Assembly: GCA_005223035.1 (NCBI GenBank) | Contig: NJBK01000002.1 | Location: forward strand, 1 to 64,000 | DNA from: Chloroflexi bacterium B3_Chlor | Lineage (GTDB): Bacteria; Chloroflexota; Anaerolineae; UBA7937; B3-Chlor | DNA length: 64,000 nucleotides | Direction of reading: 5' to 3' | Shown here: in pieces, positions 60,865 to 64,000 of the stretch | How the letters are laid out: each line of letters opens with the position of its first letter | Position numbering within the stretch: the first letter of the stretch is position 1 | Made by a program: the position numbers and the translations under genes | The notes under the pieces: model-generated | Databases searched by the model: none | Seen by the model: only the letters and a program-made list of their open reading frames with translations | Told to the model about the DNA's origin: nothing

Positions 60865-62637
60865 ATGGGGGAAGGCCGCCGGAAGGGAGTGAAGGACACC
60901 CTCGAGAAGCTCGCCAACCATGTGAGTTGGAATGTGCTTCTGATCGTAGCACTTTCGACGTTCGCCTGGGCCCCCCTTGTGGGTCCTCCTTACTTCCTCA
61001 ACGCGCACGATGCTCCTCACAGCATCTTCTTCCTGAACCAGTTTGACCAGGCAATTAGAGATGGTGTGCTCTACCCCCGCTGGGGCGTGGATTTCGCTTT
61101 AGGCTACGGCTACCCGCTGTTCAACATCTACTCTACGCTGGCCTTCTATGTGGCGGAGGCGTTTCACCTATTGGGCGCAGGTCTAACGGCTGCTGTGAAG
61201 CTGACGTATGTCCTTGGCTTCATCATCTCTGGGCTGACTATGTACGCCTTTGCCAAGAGGGTTTTTGGCACCGGAGCAGGTGTGCTCGCCGCCGTGGTCT
61301 ATGTCTTCGTTCCCTATCGTCTGCTCGACGTCTATGTGAGATCTGCCTTTAGCGAGTTCTTCGCCTTCAGCTTCTTGCCCCTCATCCTGCTGCTCTTCCA
61401 CGACTTGGCAGAACGGCGATCCTGGCGTCACCTCGCCCTAGCAAGTCTTGCCTACGCTGGCCTCTTTCTTACCCACGCAACTACCGCACTCATCTTCACT
61501 ATGCTGTTGGTGCCCTATGTGGGCTTCTTGATCTTTTCCAGGCTCCGCGTTGGCCGGGCGGAGTGCCTGCGGGCAACGGGAATGTGCTTGGCAGCAGCGG
61601 TTGTGGCCCTTGGGCTCAGTTCCATCTTTCTCTTGCCGATGTTGGCTGAAAAGGCATATATCGTAGAGACGCAATGGACTCAGGGCAGTTTCGGCTATGC
61701 CAAGCACTTCGTGTACCCTTCGCAGCTTTTCTCGCCTTTCTGGGGATATGGGTACGCAGGTGAGGACTTGCAGGACGAGATGTCCCTGCAATTGGGGATG
61801 GCGGCCAGTACGTTGGCCTTGGTAGGGGTGATCTCTTCTCTGTTGAAGGAAGGCACGAACAAAGGGCACGTACTGTTCTTCCTCGTCGCCTCTCTCGTCA
61901 CGGTTCTGGCCATGATGCCAGTGGCCTTGCCTATTTGGCAGATCCTTCCGTTGGCGGCTCTCGTCCAGTTCCCCTGGCGCCTGTTAGGCCTGGCGGCTCT
62001 TACGATGTCCTTCTTGAGTGGCACTGCCTTCCACTCCCTTGGGGAACGACCATCACACGTGGAAACCCGCTTGGACCCTCGCCTGGGAGTTCTGCTGTTG
62101 ATGGTTGTCTTGGCGAGCTACGCCTATACCTTGCCTGAGTACACCGCACCGTCTCCCCGTTCTGAGCAGCCGGTGGCTATCATTGATTTTGAGTCCTTCT
62201 ATCCTCCAGACCGGGTGGGGATGACTGTTTGGGTAATGGAACAACCACATAATACGCCTCTGGTGGAGCGATACCTGTCGGGAAAGCCCTTGGTCAAAGC
62301 CAGGGCTCTAGCTGAGGGCGCAACGATGGAGACCATCAGGCATGGTGGGGCTTCCGAAGAGATACGCGTCACTTCCCCTGAGGGCACTGAGGTGCAATTC
62401 TACACCTACTATTTCCCTGGCTGGAGGGGATATGTCAATGGTAGGGAGGTCGAGATCTATCCTACAGGACCCCACGGGTTGATCACTTTGCAGGTTCCCG
62501 CTGGGGGCCACCGCGTATCGATCCGTTTTGGTGACACTCCGGTCCGTGTGCTGGGCACAGCACTCTCAGTGTTTAGCGCTGCGCTGGTGGTTGCTGTGTT
62601 GATAGGGGACGTGGTGAGAGGCCGAAGATTGACATAA
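60865..62637 (+). CDS. PTPS-related polytopic membrane protein (GT-C-like), copy 3
   Basis: 590 aa from ATG 60865, 10 bases after copy 2. Motifs: NAHDAPHSIFFLNQFDQAI, LYPRWGVDFALGYGYPLFNIY and FVPYRLLDVYVRSAFSE. The transmembrane part covers about 20-415, and the outer domain 420-560 includes FYTYYFPGWRGYVNG, also seen in copy 2 as FYYPGWRAYV. The three tandem copies suggest a pathway adding several sugars to one glycan or lipid. Confidence 0.75.
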   Translation: MGEGRRKGVKDTLEKLANHVSWNVLLIVALSTFAWAPLVGPPYFLNAHDAPHSIFFLNQFDQAIRDGVLYPRWGVDFALGYGYPLFNIYSTLAFYVAEAFHLLGAGLTAAVKLTYVLGFIISGLTMYAFAKRVFGTGAGVLAAVVYVFVPYRLLDVYVRSAFSEFFAFSFLPLILLLFHDLAERRSWRHLALASLAYAGLFLTHATTALIFTMLLVPYVGFLIFSRLRVGRAECLRATGMCLAAAVVALGLSSIFLLPMLAEKAYIVETQWTQGSFGYAKHFVYPSQLFSPFWGYGYAGEDLQDEMSLQLGMAASTLALVGVISSLLKEGTNKGHVLFFLVASLVTVLAMMPVALPIWQILPLAALVQFPWRLLGLAALTMSFLSGTAFHSLGERPSHVETRLDPRLGVLLLMVVLASYAYTLPEYTAPSPRSEQPVAIIDFESFYPPDRVGMTVWVMEQPHNTPLVERYLSGKPLVKARALAEGATMETIRHGGASEEIRVTSPEGTEVQFYTYYFPGWRGYVNGREVEIYPTGPHGLITLQVPAGGHRVSIRFGDTPVRVLGTALSVFSAALVVAVLIGDVVRGRRLT

Positions 62638-62735
62638 GTTTCACCGGCCATTTCGGCACTTTACATAAGTGTTCCAATAACTGAGTGCGTACCACGGGTG
62701 CAGGGTGGTCGGTGGGGCAGGAGCAGAGGGCTCGT

Positions 62736-63020
62736 TTAGAGTATCTCTATCTGGTAATCCACCACATCGGCATCGAATCGGCTGTTTGTGATGGTCTCCA
62801 CAATCCTAGTCAGGATCCCGTGCACATGACTTGCATCGTTGGAAACGCAGGCGATGCCTATTACGGCGGACTGCCAGGCGTCGTTGGCATCCACTTCAGC
62901 GATGGAGACGTTGAACTGATTCCTCACCTTGGCCAAGATCGATTTGACGACACGTCGCTTGGCTTTGAGGGAGTGACTGGCAGGTATCTCTAGCACAACC
63001 GTACAGAGGCCGACAACCAT
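62736..63020 (-). CDS. DUF503 family protein (YlxP-like)
   Basis: 94 aa, full length for the family. It begins MVVGLCTVVLEIPASHSLKAKRRVVKSILAKVRNQFNVSIAEVD, the DUF503 signature. The fold is a small ferredoxin-like domain; in many bacteria the gene is near rbfA/infB. The precise role is unknown. It converges with the membrane-protein array and lies downstream of the GT2 gene. Confidence 0.9.
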   Translation of the reverse strand: MVVGLCTVVLEIPASHSLKAKRRVVKSILAKVRNQFNVSIAEVDANDAWQSAVIGIACVSNDASHVHGILTRIVETITNSRFDADVVDYQIEIL

Positions 63021-63163
63021 AATGTCGTCTATTCAAAGTTGCTAGTGGGTGGCCCAGAGCTTGTGCTCAGCGGCGCCAGAAGTTTATCAGACGAGGCGCT
63101 TGTGCCTGTCGGGCCCCGCTAAGTACATTGCGCATCCATCGGCCGGCCACTGGTGCAGGCGCT

Positions 63164-63880
63164 TTAGCCAAAACGCACCCTGATCAGTCCCTTGAGGTCG
63201 CCCCAAGCGGTCTCGAAGATGTTGACCCGGCTGTCTGGGTCGTCAATCCAGCTCACCGCAACCTCATGAATCCGGTATCCCTTCCGTTCTGCCCTAAGAA
63301 GCAACTCCGTGTCAAAGAACCAACCTTGGTCCTCAACCACCGGAACCAGGTCGTGGACTGCGTGTCGCGTAAGGGCCTTGAACCCACACTGGGCGTCCGA
63401 GAACTTGTTCCGAAACATCAGCCTTATCAGCAGATTGTAACATCGGGAGATGATTTCCCTTTTCAGCTGCCGTTGTACCTGAGCACCTTTCTTCAATCGG
63501 GACCCAATGGCTATGTGATACCCTGCATTTGCGAGTCCATCAATCAACGCAGGAAAGGCGTCCAGGTCGGTGGAAAGATCAACGTCCATGTAGCTCACTA
63601 TATCAGCGTCGCTTTGAAGCCACGCCCGACGCAGGGCTCGGCCGCGGCCCTTCTGATCCAGGTGTATGTAAGAGACCTCAGGATATGAAGACGACAACTC
63701 CCTGGCGACCTCCAGCGTCCGGTCCACGGAGGCATTGTCGGCGATGACGATGCGCCAACGATCAGGGAATCGTTCATGGAGGAACCTTCGTAGGCTCGTG
63801 ACGCTTCCTTCCAGAGTTCGCTCCTCGTTGTAGACTGGGATCACCACATCAACGGTTATCTCATGCTCATTCTCGGACAT
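63164..63880 (-). CDS. GT2 glycosyltransferase, dolichyl/polyprenyl-phosphate sugar synthase-like
   Basis: 238 aa from the minus-strand ATG at 63880, which has GGAAGAGGAAC upstream; the frame extends 13 codons further without support. GT-A motifs: VDVVIPVYNEERTLEGSV, IVIADNASVDRT, the metal-binding DVDLSTD and, further on, GFKALTR and FFDTELLLRAERKGY. This matches dolichyl-phosphate beta-glucosyltransferase-like enzymes that load a sugar on a polyprenyl phosphate. Such a donor would feed GT-C enzymes like the three genes nearby. Confidence 0.92.
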   Translation of the reverse strand: MSENEHEITVDVVIPVYNEERTLEGSVTSLRRFLHERFPDRWRIVIADNASVDRTLEVARELSSSYPEVSYIHLDQKGRGRALRRAWLQSDADIVSYMDVDLSTDLDAFPALIDGLANAGYHIAIGSRLKKGAQVQRQLKREIISRCYNLLIRLMFRNKFSDAQCGFKALTRHAVHDLVPVVEDQGWFFDTELLLRAERKGYRIHEVAVSWIDDPDSRVNIFETAWGDLKGLIRVRFG

Positions 63881-63907
63881 ACTGTTCCTCTTCCGGTCTG
63901 CAATCCA

Positions 63908-63913
63908 ATTATA
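63908..63913 (-). promoter_or_regulatory. -10 element (extended) for the GT2 gene
   Basis: On the minus strand TGC-TATAAT, an extended -10, lies 27 bases upstream of the GT2 ATG. Confidence 0.5.
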
Positions 63914-63946
63914 GCACAAGAAAGGGTTCTACGCATTCTCGCGGTC

Positions 63947-63983
63947 TTGCAGGGTGTTCACCCTTCTTGTATAATTCAAGAAG
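63947..63983 (+). promoter_or_regulatory. Rightward promoter with two palindromes at the window edge
   Basis: TTGCAG (63947-63952), a 17-base spacer and TATAAT (63970-63975). AGGGTG-TT-CACCCT (63951-63964) fills the spacer, and CTTCTTG (63963-63969) with CAAGAAG (63977-63983) flanks the -10 box. This is the layout of a repressed promoter; the gene it drives lies beyond the window. Confidence 0.6.
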
Positions 63984-64000
63984 CCCTTCGTTTACGCGGA

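Overview
The window looks like chromosome of a Chloroflexota bacterium, probably of the Anaerolineae type. This is inferred from gene content, not proven. The signs are secreted proteins with a YLPL(V/A)(M/F)KG motif, a secreted SH3 protein with two FP(E/Q)TGH repeats, three tandem PTPS-related membrane proteins, a DUF503 protein, and tig-clpP-clpX beside an MshA-like glycosyltransferase. A LytR-CpsA-Psr protein and a sortase-like C-terminus suggest a monoderm envelope. No insertion sequence, prophage or CRISPR array was seen.

Layout. (1) 2-5043: a partial HlyD-type adaptor, an O-antigen-ligase-like polymerase, a DUF11 surface protein and a secreted glycosidase-like barrel. (2) 5044-6930: gene-poor, with two terminator hairpins and a tRNA-like remnant. 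(3) 6933-14830: an rpoN-type sigma-54 gene, two related sensor kinases and an NtrC-type activator, nearly all overlapping. (4) 15265-42351: a rightward run of 17 genes behind a consensus sigma-54 promoter. It encodes a lone receiver protein, a small membrane protein, a giant NACHT-TPR protein, a cytoplasmic clan-CD (caspase/gingipain-like) peptidase, two large twin-barrel proteins (one with a SpoIID domain), a coiled-coil protein, a divergent MraZ, a PGRP amidase, a divergent FtsZ, a 78-aa protein homologous to the peptidase C-terminus, three LysM proteins, a 45-aa membrane peptide, a sortase-type protein and an LCP transferase. (5) 42397-48338: an SH3 protein, a PP2C-like/propeller protein, a subtilase and a lipoprotein amidotransferase homologue. 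(6) 48493-52056: tRNA-Leu, tRNA-Gly, tig, clpP, clpX and a strong terminator. (7) 52150-64000: leftward glycosyltransferase and acyltransferase; a cupin and two zinc dehydrogenases behind a structured leader; three membrane proteins; leftward DUF503 and GT2 genes; and a promoter with palindromes at the right edge.

How the parts may work together. The two-component genes and sigma-54 sit directly upstream of the only consensus -24/-12 promoter I found. The simplest reading is a dedicated regulon. Several products are altered copies of division or wall enzymes: FtsZ without its catalytic T7-loop aspartates, MraZ without either DXXXR motif, and twin barrels that each keep one intact active site. 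Others keep intact catalytic residues (the amidase and the SpoIID domain). With the NACHT-TPR and caspase-like pair, this suggests a signal-gated envelope-remodelling, differentiation or cell-death programme. That function is inference; the gene order and residue changes are read directly from the sequence.
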